Source of the DNA: an uncultured Clostridia bacterium
GTDB taxonomy: Bacteria; Bacillota; Clostridia; Oscillospirales; Acutalibacteraceae
DNA: 61,285 bases
NCBI GenBank assembly: GCA_947627725.1
Contig: CANQXE010000015.1
Span: 1-61,285, forward strand
Reading direction: 5' to 3'
Shown here: one piece after another, positions 30,601 through 37,848 of the stretch
Position numbering within the stretch: the stretch's first letter is position 1
Layout: each line of letters starts with the position of its first letter
Translations under genes and position numbers: made by a program
Notes under the pieces: generated by a model
Told to the model about the DNA's origin: nothing
The model's input: only the letters and a program-made list of their open reading frames with translations
Databases searched by the model: none

Positions 30601-31166
30601 AGCAGCACGGTCATATGGAGGCTGTCGGATATGATATGTACCTGAAACTTCTTGAAGAGGCTGTTTCTATGGAGAAGGGAGAGCTTAAGGAAGAAGAGAC
30701 TGAGGAAAAGGAATGTCTGATAGATGTTGCGATAGATGCTCATATCCCCGAAAGCTATATCGTTTCAACCTCACAGCGTCTTTCAATCTATAAGAGAATC
30801 GCTAATATAAAAAATGACAGTGACGCAAATGATGTTTATGACGAGCTTACAGACCGTTTCGGTCCTCCTCCGTCAGCCGTATGGGGACTTATTGAGATTG
30901 CTCTTTTGCGTAATACGGCTGTTGCTCTTAATATAAATGAGATTATTCAGAGAAACGGCTCGCTCCTTTTTTATTCAAAAGAGGTTGATATCAGAACCGT
31001 TGCGATATTAAATGCTTTTATGAAAGGCAGAGTGACTCTTTCTGCCGGAAAAAAGCCGTATATCGCCGTTAAGCTTTCAAATGATAAATCGAATATCGAA
31101 ACACTGAGCGAGACGCTGAAGCTTATGATGCAGGCAAAAGAGCATACTGAAAAACAGAATAATTAA
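27690..31166 (+). CDS. mfd: Transcription-repair coupling factor Mfd
   Basis: 1158 aa. It displaces stalled RNA polymerase and recruits UvrA. Seen: N-terminal UvrB-like domains, the RNAP-interacting CarD-like domain (LNVGDYIVHNIHGIGIFEGI, about 490-560), translocase motifs LLCGDVGFGKTEVALRA, DEEQRFGV, TLSATPIPRT, and RGRVGRSSRRAYAYF, and the C-terminal TRCF domain. Full length. A terminator follows within 10 nt. Confidence 0.97.
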   Translation: MSCFSKEFNKSKDFISLSTSIDTLNAPVGAIGLSDASKCFLIHSLCEKGEKAFVITPDESTAVKVQESLSQLQEGVLLYPSREFTFVEVAGVSREFEHIRLGVLSKILQGDYSAVVMSVNAACQYTMPPKELEKRSFSISVSDELDIKSLEERLIFAGYVRYDQVDGTSQFAVRGGIIDIFPPYLDEPVRIEMWGDNVDTISSFDIYTQRRNKRLDTIQITPANEVLFESTDRLVKKIEEVAKSLKGKAVKAREKLYDDCDKLKNAVTLNCLDKYLPLCYDSNGIFDYFEGRLFAFESARIKEKRKKQERLDIEELRWFVEDGTLCKGLDKFSLDFSELTDIYEKNNVIYMDSLPRGSFDTPVRHLANFTVQSFNAWNGTLSQLKDELFGLVKGGYTVCIMAGTSRAGRALADDIRDMGYDAVFYEKRPPEFQQRAVNVITGTMFAGFQFSQIKFALMTYSMSSQSAKKRKKVSSKNAVHSLDELNVGDYIVHNIHGIGIFEGINALEINKVKKDYIKISYAKGDTLYVPVTQLDLVSKYIGPKEDTKVKINRLGSPEWKKTKARVRSSVKDMAKELIALYAKRMSTKGHAFMEDSDLQRDFELRFEYEETEDQLRCSDEIKSDMEKKAPMDRLLCGDVGFGKTEVALRAVFKCVTEGKQCAILVPTTVLAMQHFQTALKRFEPFAVNVEMISRFVTLPKQREILKRLAEGNVDVLIGTHKLLGKDIKFKDLGLLIVDEEQRFGVAQKEKIKEKFPRVDVLTLSATPIPRTLNMAMSGIRDMSLLEEAPGDRLPVQTYVVEYDSDIVIEAMEREINRGGQCYYLHNNIETIEHKAMQIKKALPQAKVGIGHGRMTEDQLSSVWNQLLNGEIDILVCTTIIETGVDVPNCNTLIVENADRMGLAQLHQIRGRVGRSSRRAYAYFTFTRGKELTDVAARRLEAIREYTEFGSGFKIAMRDLEIRGAGSLLGSKQHGHMEAVGYDMYLKLLEEAVSMEKGELKEEETEEKECLIDVAIDAHIPESYIVSTSQRLSIYKRIANIKNDSDANDVYDELTDRFGPPPSAVWGLIEIALLRNTAVALNINEIIQRNGSLLFYSKEVDIRTVAILNAFMKGRVTLSAGKKPYIAVKLSNDKSNIETLSETLKLMMQAKEHTEKQNN

Positions 31167-31174
31167 AATGAACG

Positions 31175-31212
31175 CTCCTTATATTTTCTTTAAAAATATA
31201 AGGAGTTTAATT
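31175..31212 (+). terminator. mfd terminator
   Basis: 13-bp perfect arms CTCCTTATATTTT (31175-31187) and complement (31193-31205), then TTTAATTATATTTT. Confidence 0.82.
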
Positions 31213-31272
31213 ATATTTTAACCTTAATTCTTTTATCATAATATCCTGCATAAACATAATATTGGTGATAAA

Positions 31273-31533
31273 ATGAAAAAGGTTAAATTTAAAGAAAAGG
31301 TTATGCCTGAGGCATACGATTATTTTTTCGGCAAGCCGCGTCTTGAAATGACGGGCAGAGAGTGCCTTGTTGATGGTCTGCAGAGTATTATTGAGTATTC
31401 AAGCGATAAAATTATTGTCAGTCTCGGCTCACAGATAATCACCTTTTTCGGTGATGATTTGCGTATAAATTCCTTTACGCGTGAGGGCGCTGTTGTAGAG
31501 GGAAATATTATTTCAATGGAGTTTTCCTCTTGA
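31273..31533 (+). CDS. yqfC: Sporulation protein YqfC
   Basis: 86 aa. The YqfC family pattern is seen: LEMTGRECLVDG, IIEYSSDKIIVSLGSQIITFFGDDLRINSFTREGAVVEGNIISMEF. In spore formers it is made in the mother cell and neighbours yqfD. The next gene's TTG overlaps the TGA stop by 4 nt. I tried to find a sigma-E type promoter in the AT-rich leader but none is convincing. Confidence 0.88.
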   Translation: MKKVKFKEKVMPEAYDYFFGKPRLEMTGRECLVDGLQSIIEYSSDKIIVSLGSQIITFFGDDLRINSFTREGAVVEGNIISMEFSS

Positions 31534-32501
31534 TAAGCCTTTTCAGATGGATGTTCGGATATGTCAGGTTTTCGTTTACAGGCGGATTTGCGGAAAATTT
31601 TCTTACGGACTGCTTTGTCGACGGTATTGAAATCAGGGATGTGCGGCTTGTCGATGGCGGCTTTGTTGCCTGCTGTAATCTGAAAACATACAAAAAACTC
31701 CACAGATACGCCTTTCACCATGGCGGAAGGGTCAGGATTATAAAAAAAAGAGGACTGCCTATTATTCTTTTACCGCTCAAAAACCGTATAGGATTTTTTG
31801 TGGGAATGCTCGCCTTTATTGTGATAATTTCTTTTTTAAGCTGTTTTGTCTGGAATGTTGAAATTGTCGGAAACGACAGAATAAGCGAGACAACCATTTC
31901 ATCTTATCTTGAAAATCACAATTTGAAACCGGGCGTTATGTGGAGCAGTATAGAGAGAGATTCTCTCTGCTGGGATATGATGAGTGAGTTTGACGATTTA
32001 TCGTGGGTGCATATAAATAAAATCGGTACTACCGCCAGAGTGGAGATTAATGAGACAAGACTTGCCGATAAAGACGGAGATGAGGATAAGCTAAAGGGCA
32101 TTAATGTTATGAGAAAGGAGCTTCAGGCTGTTGCCTACAGGGAGCAGAAGAATATAGCGGTTAAAGAAATTAAAACTTATAAAAGACTTCACTTTTTCTC
32201 AGCGGACATTCCGCTTTACCTAAAAAAAGAAACAGGGGAATTTTCACAGCAAAGTGAAAAATATCTTACTATAAAAGGTACTACTCTTCCAATCGGCATA
32301 ACTGAATACGAGGAGCGTTTTTTAACATCCGCATCAAAAACGCTTACTGATAAGGAGCTTCTTGCACTTGCAAAAAAGAAGCTTGAATTTCTAGAGAAAG
32401 AGGAATTTGACGGCTTTGAAATAATTAACAGCACAGAAAATCATAAAATTGACGAGGACAAATGTGTTATAACCTCATCGTATATTATAAGAAGAAAATA
32501 G
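31530..32501 (+). CDS. yqfD: Sporulation protein YqfD
   Basis: 323 aa from TTG 31530, which overlaps the yqfC stop. Seen: FRWMFGYVRFSFTGGFAENFLTDCF, a membrane helix near residues 90-108, and then a large extracytoplasmic part (WNVEIVGNDRISETTISSYLENHNLKPG resembles a POTRA-like fold). Required for sporulation in B. subtilis relatives; the molecular role is not settled. phoH, often next in other genomes, is not downstream here. Confidence 0.9.
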   Translation: MISLFRWMFGYVRFSFTGGFAENFLTDCFVDGIEIRDVRLVDGGFVACCNLKTYKKLHRYAFHHGGRVRIIKKRGLPIILLPLKNRIGFFVGMLAFIVIISFLSCFVWNVEIVGNDRISETTISSYLENHNLKPGVMWSSIERDSLCWDMMSEFDDLSWVHINKIGTTARVEINETRLADKDGDEDKLKGINVMRKELQAVAYREQKNIAVKEIKTYKRLHFFSADIPLYLKKETGEFSQQSEKYLTIKGTTLPIGITEYEERFLTSASKTLTDKELLALAKKKLEFLEKEEFDGFEIINSTENHKIDEDKCVITSSYIIRRK

Positions 32502-32511
32502 TATATTAACC

Positions 32512-32540
32512 TTGAAAGGCGTTATTTGTTATGGTAAAAT
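32512..32540 (+). promoter_or_regulatory. uxuA operon promoter with flanking inverted repeat
   Basis: TTGAAA (32512-32517) and TAAAAT (32535-32540), spacer 17 bp. Inverted repeat CGTTAT (32520-32525) and ATAACG (32541-32546) brackets the -10 box and may be an operator. Confidence 0.6.
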
Positions 32541-32559
32541 ATAACGTAAGCAAAATGTA

Positions 32560-32589
32560 CCCCGCCTATAAGTCGGCGGGTTATATTTT
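32560..32589 (+). terminator. Promoter-proximal hairpin (terminator or attenuator)
   Basis: CCCGCC (32561-32566), 8-nt loop, GGCGGG (32575-32580), then TTATATTTT. It may simply end yqfD transcripts, yet it lies about 15 nt past the predicted uxuA start point, so it would be in the uxuA leader. Confidence 0.6.
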
Positions 32590-32710
32590 CAAAATCAGCG
32601 GGCGGAATACAATTCTCCACTGATTTTTCAGCGAGGCTAACGCCGCGCCTTGCCACGTTGAATAGCGGGGCAAGCCCCTTATTGAAAATAATTCAGGCAA
32701 CAGCTTAAGG
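32590..32710 (+). promoter_or_regulatory. Structured uxuA leader
   Basis: It holds AAATCAG (32592-32598) pairing with CTGATTT (32619-32626 region) and a tight GGGGCAAGCCCC hairpin (32667-32678). GGCAAG there can alternatively pair with CTTGCC (32649-32654). No known riboswitch class recognised. Confidence 0.35.
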
Positions 32711-32721
32711 AGGTAGAAAAA

Positions 32722-33801
32722 ATGCAAATGACTTTCCGCTGGTTTGGTACGGAGAAGGATACAGTTACTCTCGACCAAATCAGACAGATTCCCGGAGTAG
32801 TCGGTGTTGTTCCCGCGCTTCATTATCTCCCTGCGGGCGAAGCATGGGAAATGGAAGACGTGCAGAAAATGTATGACGAGATAACCGCAGCCGGACTTAC
32901 AATGGAATGTATTGAAAGCGTAAATGTTCACGAGGATATCAAGCTCGGTTTGCCTACTCGTGAAAGGCTTATTGATAATTATAAAACATCTATACGCAAT
33001 CTTGCAAAGGTAGGCGTAAAGGTTATCTGTTATAATTTTATGCCTGTGTTCGACTGGACAAGGACAGACCTTTATATGCCTCTTCCCGATGGCTCCACCT
33101 GCCTTTGCTATGACGGCAAGCAGGTTGAGGGAAAATCACCTGAGGATATGTTCAGGGAGATTGACGATAACTCAAACGGCTATGCAATGCCCGGCTGGGA
33201 AACCGAGCGAATGGGTGAAATTAAGGAGCTGTTTGAAAAGTATAAGGGCATCACGGCGGAGGATTTATGGGCTAATCTCAAGTATTTTCTTGAAGCGATT
33301 ATGCCGGTTTGCGAAGAATGTGATGTTAAAATGGCTATTCACCCCGATGATCCGCCATGGCCTATTTTCGGACTTCCGAGAATTATTACAGGCAAGGATT
33401 CAATCGAGAGACTTCTCAGTATGGTTCCGAGCAAGTATAACGGCATAACCCTCTGCACAGGCTCTTTGGGCGCAAGTCCGGATAATGATATGGTTGAAAT
33501 TATCAAGGCGGCAGGCGACAGAATTTATTTCGCTCATCTTCGCAATGTTTCAATCAACAATCAATGGTTTAACGAAACCGCTCACGAAAGCGGCGCAGGC
33601 TCGCTTGATATGTATGAAATTGTCAAGGCTTTGCAGGAGGTCGGCTTTGACGGCTATATACGTCCCGACCACGGCAGAATGATTTGGGGCGAGGTCGCCC
33701 GTCCGGGATACGGTCTTTTTGACAGGGCGTTAGGCGTCAGCTATTTGAACGGACTGTGGGAAGCGGTAGAGAAAAGCAGAAAGGAAAATCAAAATGTTTA
33801 A
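32722..33801 (+). CDS. uxuA: Mannonate dehydratase
   Basis: 359 aa. Dehydrates D-mannonate to 2-keto-3-deoxygluconate in glucuronate breakdown. TIM-barrel UxuA pattern: MQMTFRWFG, VGVVPALHYLPAGEAW, ESVNVHEDIKLG, YNFMPVFDWTRTDL, AIHPDDPPWPIFGLPRI, LCTGSLGASPDND, FAHLRNV, and YIRPDHGRMIWGE with metal-binding His/Asp/Cys residues. SD AAGGAGGT. It overlaps the next gene by 8 nt. Confidence 0.96.
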   Translation: MQMTFRWFGTEKDTVTLDQIRQIPGVVGVVPALHYLPAGEAWEMEDVQKMYDEITAAGLTMECIESVNVHEDIKLGLPTRERLIDNYKTSIRNLAKVGVKVICYNFMPVFDWTRTDLYMPLPDGSTCLCYDGKQVEGKSPEDMFREIDDNSNGYAMPGWETERMGEIKELFEKYKGITAEDLWANLKYFLEAIMPVCEECDVKMAIHPDDPPWPIFGLPRIITGKDSIERLLSMVPSKYNGITLCTGSLGASPDNDMVEIIKAAGDRIYFAHLRNVSINNQWFNETAHESGAGSLDMYEIVKALQEVGFDGYIRPDHGRMIWGEVARPGYGLFDRALGVSYLNGLWEAVEKSRKENQNV

Positions 33802-34645
33802 GCACGAAAATTTAAAGGGGAGAGTTGCTGTTGTTACAGGCGGAGGCGGAGTTCTTTGCGGCGCATTTGCAAAAACTCTTGCTCAGCAGGGCTGTAAGGT
33901 AGCAGTGCTTGACCTTAATAAAGAGGCCGCGCAGAAATGCGCAGATGAAATAAATAAGACGGGCGGACAGGCTATTGCTGTCGGCTGTAATGTTCTCGAA
34001 TTAGAGTCCATGGAAAAGGCAAGGGATGAGGTTAACGAAAAGCTCGGCACCTGTGATATTCTTCTTAACGGTGCGGGCGGTAATAACCCAAAGGGCTCAA
34101 CAACAAAGGATACTCTTGAAAAAATTGACCTTGTTCAGAAGGACGAAAATATAAAAACCTTCTTTGACCTTGACCCTGACGGTATAAGCTTTGTATTTAA
34201 CCTGAACTTTTTAGGAACGCTTATTCCAACCCAGGTGTTTGCAAAGGATATGGCGGAAAAGGAAAAAGGCACAATCATTATGATTACGTCAATGAACGCT
34301 TACCGTCCCCTTACACGTATCCCGGCGTACAGCGCGGCAAAAGCTGCCGTTAAGAATTTTACGGAGTGGATGGCAGTTCATTTTGCGCCGCTCGGCATAC
34401 GTGTTAATGCGATTGCGCCGGGCTTCTTTTCAACAAAGCAGAACGCTTCTCTCCTCTGGAACGAGGACGGAACTCCGACTGAAAGAACAGGTAAAATCCT
34501 TGCTGCTACACCTATGGAGAGATTCGGTGAGCCCGAAGAGCTTTCAGGAACACTCCTTTTCCTCTGCGACGAGGCATATTCCGGTTTTATTACAGGTGTT
34601 AACATTGCTGTTGACGGCGGCTTTAACGCTTATTCGGGAGTATAA
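33794..34645 (+). CDS. uxuB: Short-chain dehydrogenase, probable D-mannonate oxidoreductase (fructuronate reductase)
   Basis: 283 aa Rossmann SDR: VVTGGGGVLCGAFA cofactor loop, LNGAGGN, Ser in IIMITSMNAYRP, and Y-x3-K as YSAAKAA. The enzyme of the same size beside uxuA in B. subtilis (YjmF type) reduces fructuronate to mannonate; the link here rests on the 8-nt overlap with uxuA. No kdgK or kdgA follows in this window. A terminator ends the pair. Confidence 0.85.
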   Translation: MFKHENLKGRVAVVTGGGGVLCGAFAKTLAQQGCKVAVLDLNKEAAQKCADEINKTGGQAIAVGCNVLELESMEKARDEVNEKLGTCDILLNGAGGNNPKGSTTKDTLEKIDLVQKDENIKTFFDLDPDGISFVFNLNFLGTLIPTQVFAKDMAEKEKGTIIMITSMNAYRPLTRIPAYSAAKAAVKNFTEWMAVHFAPLGIRVNAIAPGFFSTKQNASLLWNEDGTPTERTGKILAATPMERFGEPEELSGTLLFLCDEAYSGFITGVNIAVDGGFNAYSGV

Positions 34646-34656
34646 TGAACATTTTA

Positions 34657-34684
34657 CGGGCGGCTTTTGCCGCCCGCACTTTTT
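34657..34684 (+). terminator. Terminator after uxuB
   Basis: CGGGCGGC (34657-34664), TTTT loop, GCCGCCCG (34669-34676), then CACTTTTT. Confidence 0.88.
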
Positions 34685-34698
34685 AAGGGGAATTGCAT

Positions 34699-36306
34699 AT
34701 GGCTAAGAGCAAAAGGTCAAAGATTGTTTTATGCATTATAATTGTTATTTTAATATCCGTTATAGGCTTTCTCGCGTACTTTGTTTTTGGTGTTATGGGT
34801 ATGGATGAAAAGCGGACTTACGGACAAAGTGATGCGGTAAATCAAAACATTTCAACAGGCAGAACCGTGCTTGATGATACTGTTACGTATCAGACAATGA
34901 ACGGTTTCGGGGCATCGGCGTGCTGGTGGGGTCAGGATATCGGCAAATGGGAAAATCGAGAGGAAATCCTATCCTATCTCTACGACAGCGAAAAGGGAAT
35001 AGGGCTTAATATTTATAGGTATAATCTCGGCGCGGGCTCAAAGGGAGATGCGCATATTTTAACCGAAAACAGAAAGACGGAATGTTTTTTAAAGGCAGAC
35101 GGTACATATGATTTTTCAGCCGATAAGGATGCTCAACGCTGCCTTGCGACGGCAAAAAGGCTTGCGGATGATGATTTAAGGGTTACGCTTTTCTGCAACA
35201 GTCCGCCTGTAAGTCTTACTAAAAACGGAGCAGGCTATTCCTCCGCCGATAAAGACGAAAACGCACCGTGGATATGCAACATTGATGAATCCAATTATGA
35301 TAGCTTTGCCGATTTCTGCTATAACAGCGCCGAATACTTTTTGAATGAGGGGTACAGAGTGACGGAGGTTTCACCTATCAATGAGCCGCAATATAATTGG
35401 CGGGCATGGTTTAATGATGACGGCTCATATTCGGTTAAGCAGGAGGGCTGCTATTACTCAAAAACAGACGCAGCGGCAGTATATAATGCAATGATTGATA
35501 AATTTGCAGGCTCAAAGGTCGATGAGCGCGGTTGTAAAGTTTCTATGTTTGAGTCAGGCACCATAGAGGGCGAGGGTACAACCTGCTCGGCGTATATTGA
35601 CTGTATGCTCGGCAAAGCGCCTAAATATGTTTTTAAAAACAGAAGCCTTAGAAATTATTTTGATACTATCAGTATGCACTCATACTGGTCGTCGGATGAG
35701 ACCAAAAAACAGGCGGCTGAATACCTTGCGGATAAGTATTCACAATATGATGTTGTATGTACGGAATACTGCCAGATGGCGGGAGATCGGAATACAGGCG
35801 TGTTTTACCTCATTTCAAAAGAGGAAAACGGCACAAGCGGTCTCACAATTGATTACGGCGTTGCAATGGCAAAGGTTATTGTTGATGACCTCACAATCCT
35901 TAATGCAAAGGAGTGGGATTGGTGGACCGCCTGCTCATATGATGCTTATCCTGACGGACTTATCTACCTGAATCCTGATAATCACAAGGATATACAGACC
36001 TCAAAAAGGCTTTGGTGTCTCGGTAATTTCTCTAAGTTCATTGAGGAAGGCGCAACGAGGATTGCCTGCGGCTCGGGTGTCAATTCTCTTTCAAGCTGTG
36101 CCTTTGTCAATAAGGATAACAGCACAGTAGTCGTTTATGTAAATAATACCGATACTGATAAGACAACTGTTCTTGAAAGCGTCAGTCCATATTCAGTATA
36201 TACAACGAGCGCGGACTGTGACCTTGAAAAAACATCGTCAGGCAATGCGGGAGAAATCAATGTTTCAGTTCCGGCAATGTCGGTTGTAACGGTTGTAATG
36301 AAATAA
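34699..36306 (+). CDS. Membrane-anchored GH30 glycoside hydrolase
   Basis: 535 aa from ATG 34699 (SD AAGGGG). Signal anchor of about 25 residues (IVLCIIIVILISVIGFLAYFVF), then a GH30-type barrel: GFGASACWWGQDIG, FCNSPPVSLTKNG, acid/base Glu229 in SPINEPQYNW, nucleophile Glu356 in VCTEYCQM, and a C-terminal beta domain. Within GH30 the motif recalls the beta-1,6-galactanase or glucuronoxylanase branches; I cannot choose. Its place behind uxuAB favours a uronic-acid-bearing substrate. An intervening terminator means readthrough or a hidden promoter is needed. Confidence 0.85.
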   Translation: MAKSKRSKIVLCIIIVILISVIGFLAYFVFGVMGMDEKRTYGQSDAVNQNISTGRTVLDDTVTYQTMNGFGASACWWGQDIGKWENREEILSYLYDSEKGIGLNIYRYNLGAGSKGDAHILTENRKTECFLKADGTYDFSADKDAQRCLATAKRLADDDLRVTLFCNSPPVSLTKNGAGYSSADKDENAPWICNIDESNYDSFADFCYNSAEYFLNEGYRVTEVSPINEPQYNWRAWFNDDGSYSVKQEGCYYSKTDAAAVYNAMIDKFAGSKVDERGCKVSMFESGTIEGEGTTCSAYIDCMLGKAPKYVFKNRSLRNYFDTISMHSYWSSDETKKQAAEYLADKYSQYDVVCTEYCQMAGDRNTGVFYLISKEENGTSGLTIDYGVAMAKVIVDDLTILNAKEWDWWTACSYDAYPDGLIYLNPDNHKDIQTSKRLWCLGNFSKFIEEGATRIACGSGVNSLSSCAFVNKDNSTVVVYVNNTDTDKTTVLESVSPYSVYTTSADCDLEKTSSGNAGEINVSVPAMSVVTVVMK

Positions 36307-36322
36307 TAAGCAAGTCAAAAAT

Positions 36323-36350
36323 CCCCGCGGAAGTGTTATCCGCGGGGTTA
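36323..36350. terminator. Terminator between GH30 and Amidase_6 genes
   Basis: CCCCGCGG (36323-36330), 9-nt loop, CCGCGGGG (36340-36347), then TTATACATTT. It serves the convergent minus gene too. Confidence 0.8.
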
Positions 36351-36358
36351 TACATTTA

Positions 36359-36841
36359 TCAGTACCTGTTTGCTCCGAGTATGTGAATACCCTGTGCGGA
36401 AGAGTAATGATATGTATTAAAATTTCTCATATATGAATCGCCGGTATGCGCGCAAACCAACGGTACTCCGTTTGAAAAGCCTGTAATTATCAGAGTATGA
36501 TAATAATTTGTGCCGTTATACAGAGATATGAAATCGCCGATTTCGAGTTTATTTATCGATACAGCGGACGCAATCGGTCCTTCTCTCTGATTATTCAGCA
36601 TAAATCTTTTGAAATATTCTGCACCGGACCACGCCGCCGCTCTGTCGTCAGGGGAGTTATAGTACCAACCGACATCCTTTTCATAATTCATAACGCCTAC
36701 TCCCGCAAACAAACACTGCGATGCGAAGTTTGTGCAGTCTCCTCCCATACCGTCAAAATTCATATATATGCTGTTTCTCGACTTTGCCCATTTTTTTGCG
36801 TATTCAACCGCGCTTGTTCTGTTATAGCTTATAAAGTGCAT
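36359..36841 (-). CDS. Amidase_6 domain protein (putative amidase)
   Basis: 160 aa from ATG 36841 with SD GAGGGA; the longer frame upstream has no SD. Pattern: YNRTSAVEYAKKWAKSRNS, then DCTNFASQCLFAGVGVM with the presumed catalytic Cys, then YYHTLIITG with a His. The family (PF12671) has a papain-like amidase fold and unknown substrates, probably on the cell wall. No signal peptide is visible here, so it may act in the cytoplasm or be exported another way. Confidence 0.85.
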   Translation of the reverse strand: MHFISYNRTSAVEYAKKWAKSRNSIYMNFDGMGGDCTNFASQCLFAGVGVMNYEKDVGWYYNSPDDRAAAWSGAEYFKRFMLNNQREGPIASAVSINKLEIGDFISLYNGTNYYHTLIITGFSNGVPLVCAHTGDSYMRNFNTYHYSSAQGIHILGANRY

Positions 36842-36917
36842 ACGGTATCCCTCATTTTTTATGTTATATAATAATTTATGATGCACGGTGAAAAATATTG
36901 CGGAAATTTTTATTATA

Positions 36918-36961
36918 AAATAAGGATTCCGAAAGCCAATCACTTTGCGGAACCCTTATTT
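36918..36961 (-). terminator. Terminator of the 22-aa gene
   Basis: Arms 36918-36931 and 36948-36961 pair with one G-U on the minus strand (A-C mismatch on plus), so the hairpin belongs to minus transcription. T-rich tail. Confidence 0.75.
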
Positions 36962-36992
36962 TTTATTAAGCTTGTTCGTATCACCGATATTT

Positions 36993-37061
36993 TTACTTTT
37001 TAACATAAGATTTGTCGCACTCTGCAAGAATTCTTGCGCATTTCATAAGAAGTCTGAGCAT
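36993..37061 (-). CDS. Candidate 22-aa microprotein with full expression signals
   Basis: Reads MLRLLMKCARILAECDKSYV plus two Lys. The N-terminal two thirds would make a short amphipathic helix with two Cys and Lys/Arg. SD AAAGGAGAG lies 8 nt before the ATG, a consensus promoter (37094-37121) is 33 nt further upstream, and a terminator follows. The unit of about 170 nt could alternatively be a small regulatory RNA; the good SD favours translation. I know no homologue. Confidence 0.5.
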   Translation of the reverse strand: MLRLLMKCARILAECDKSYVKK

Positions 37062-37093
37062 AAGTTTCTCTCCTTTCGCTTTATGTTGCACAC

Positions 37094-37121
37094 ATTATAG
37101 CACCATAATTTTAAATGTCAA
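37094..37121 (-). promoter_or_regulatory. Promoter of the 22-aa gene
   Basis: On minus, TTGACA (37116-37121) and TATAAT (37094-37099), spacer 16 bp; perfect boxes. Confidence 0.85.
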
Positions 37122-37224
37122 TACCTTATTTAATAAAAAATAGATAAATTTTGTGCATAAATCACAATCAAATCACATAAAATATTAAAATATGACATTT
37201 ATATTGTATAATATGCATAAAAAT

Positions 37225-37255
37225 AGGACTTGTTACAAATATAATAACAAGTCCT
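37225..37255 (-). terminator. Terminator of the hisS-aspS-yfbR unit
   Basis: AGGACTTGTTA (37225-37235) pairs with TAACAAGTCCT (37245-37255); on minus TATTTTTATG follows. It is 9 nt after the yfbR stop. Confidence 0.85.
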
Positions 37256-37263
37256 TAAAGCTT

Positions 37264-37848
37264 TCACTTTGTATGTTCGTCAAGAGTTAAATAATAACCG
37301 TCAAGGAAATTTTCTTTAAAATACCTGACCTCGTCAAGCTGTATTTCATCAATCATCTTTTCCTGAGCCTCTAATGCCTTTTCAAATTCAAGATTGCCCA
37401 TTCTCCGTTCCTCAATGCATTTTATAAGCGCGCTGATTTTATCGGCAGCCTTTACAAGCACCCAAAGCTCCTTGTCCTCCTCCTGCCTTTCAAAGAGGGG
37501 GACATAATCATCTTTGAATTCGTCCGGTAGCATTGAAAGCAGTCTCTCACCCGCGGTATGCTCAATATCCTTATAAACATTTTTTATGTCGCTGTTGTAA
37601 TATTTTACGGGAGTGGGCATATCGCCCGTTATAACCTCAGTCGTATCGTGATAAAGCGCCAGCAGGCAGACACGCTCGGTGTTATAGCTTTTTTGAAATT
37701 TCTTGTTGCCGATTAGTGCAAGTGCGTGGGCAATAACGGCAACCGAGTGACTGTGCTCTGCAATGTTTTCCTTGGAGGTGTTTCGCATCAATGCCCACCT
37801 GTCAATAAGCTTCATACGATTGACCATTGCAAAAAAGTTACTGCTCAT
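37264..37848 (-). CDS. yfbR: HD-domain 5'-deoxynucleotidase YfbR-like
   Basis: 194 aa from ATG 37848 (SD GGAGGGG), overlapping the aspS end by 11 nt. E. coli YfbR similarity is clear: NRMKLIDRWALMRNTSKENIAEHSHSVAVIAHAL, LALYHDTTEVITGDMPTPVKYYN, and ADKISALIKCIEE, giving the His..His-Asp..Asp metal set. It dephosphorylates deoxynucleoside 5'-monophosphates. Placement after aspS is probably an operon accident. Confidence 0.9.
   Translation of the reverse strand: MSSNFFAMVNRMKLIDRWALMRNTSKENIAEHSHSVAVIAHALALIGNKKFQKSYNTERVCLLALYHDTTEVITGDMPTPVKYYNSDIKNVYKDIEHTAGERLLSMLPDEFKDDYVPLFERQEEDKELWVLVKAADKISALIKCIEERRMGNLEFEKALEAQEKMIDEIQLDEVRYFKENFLDGYYLTLDEHTK

Noticed and set aside
31213-31272. Sigma-E type promoter for yqfCD
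   Set aside because: AT-rich bases such as CATAAACAT resemble the -10 box, but no -35 partner at proper distance.
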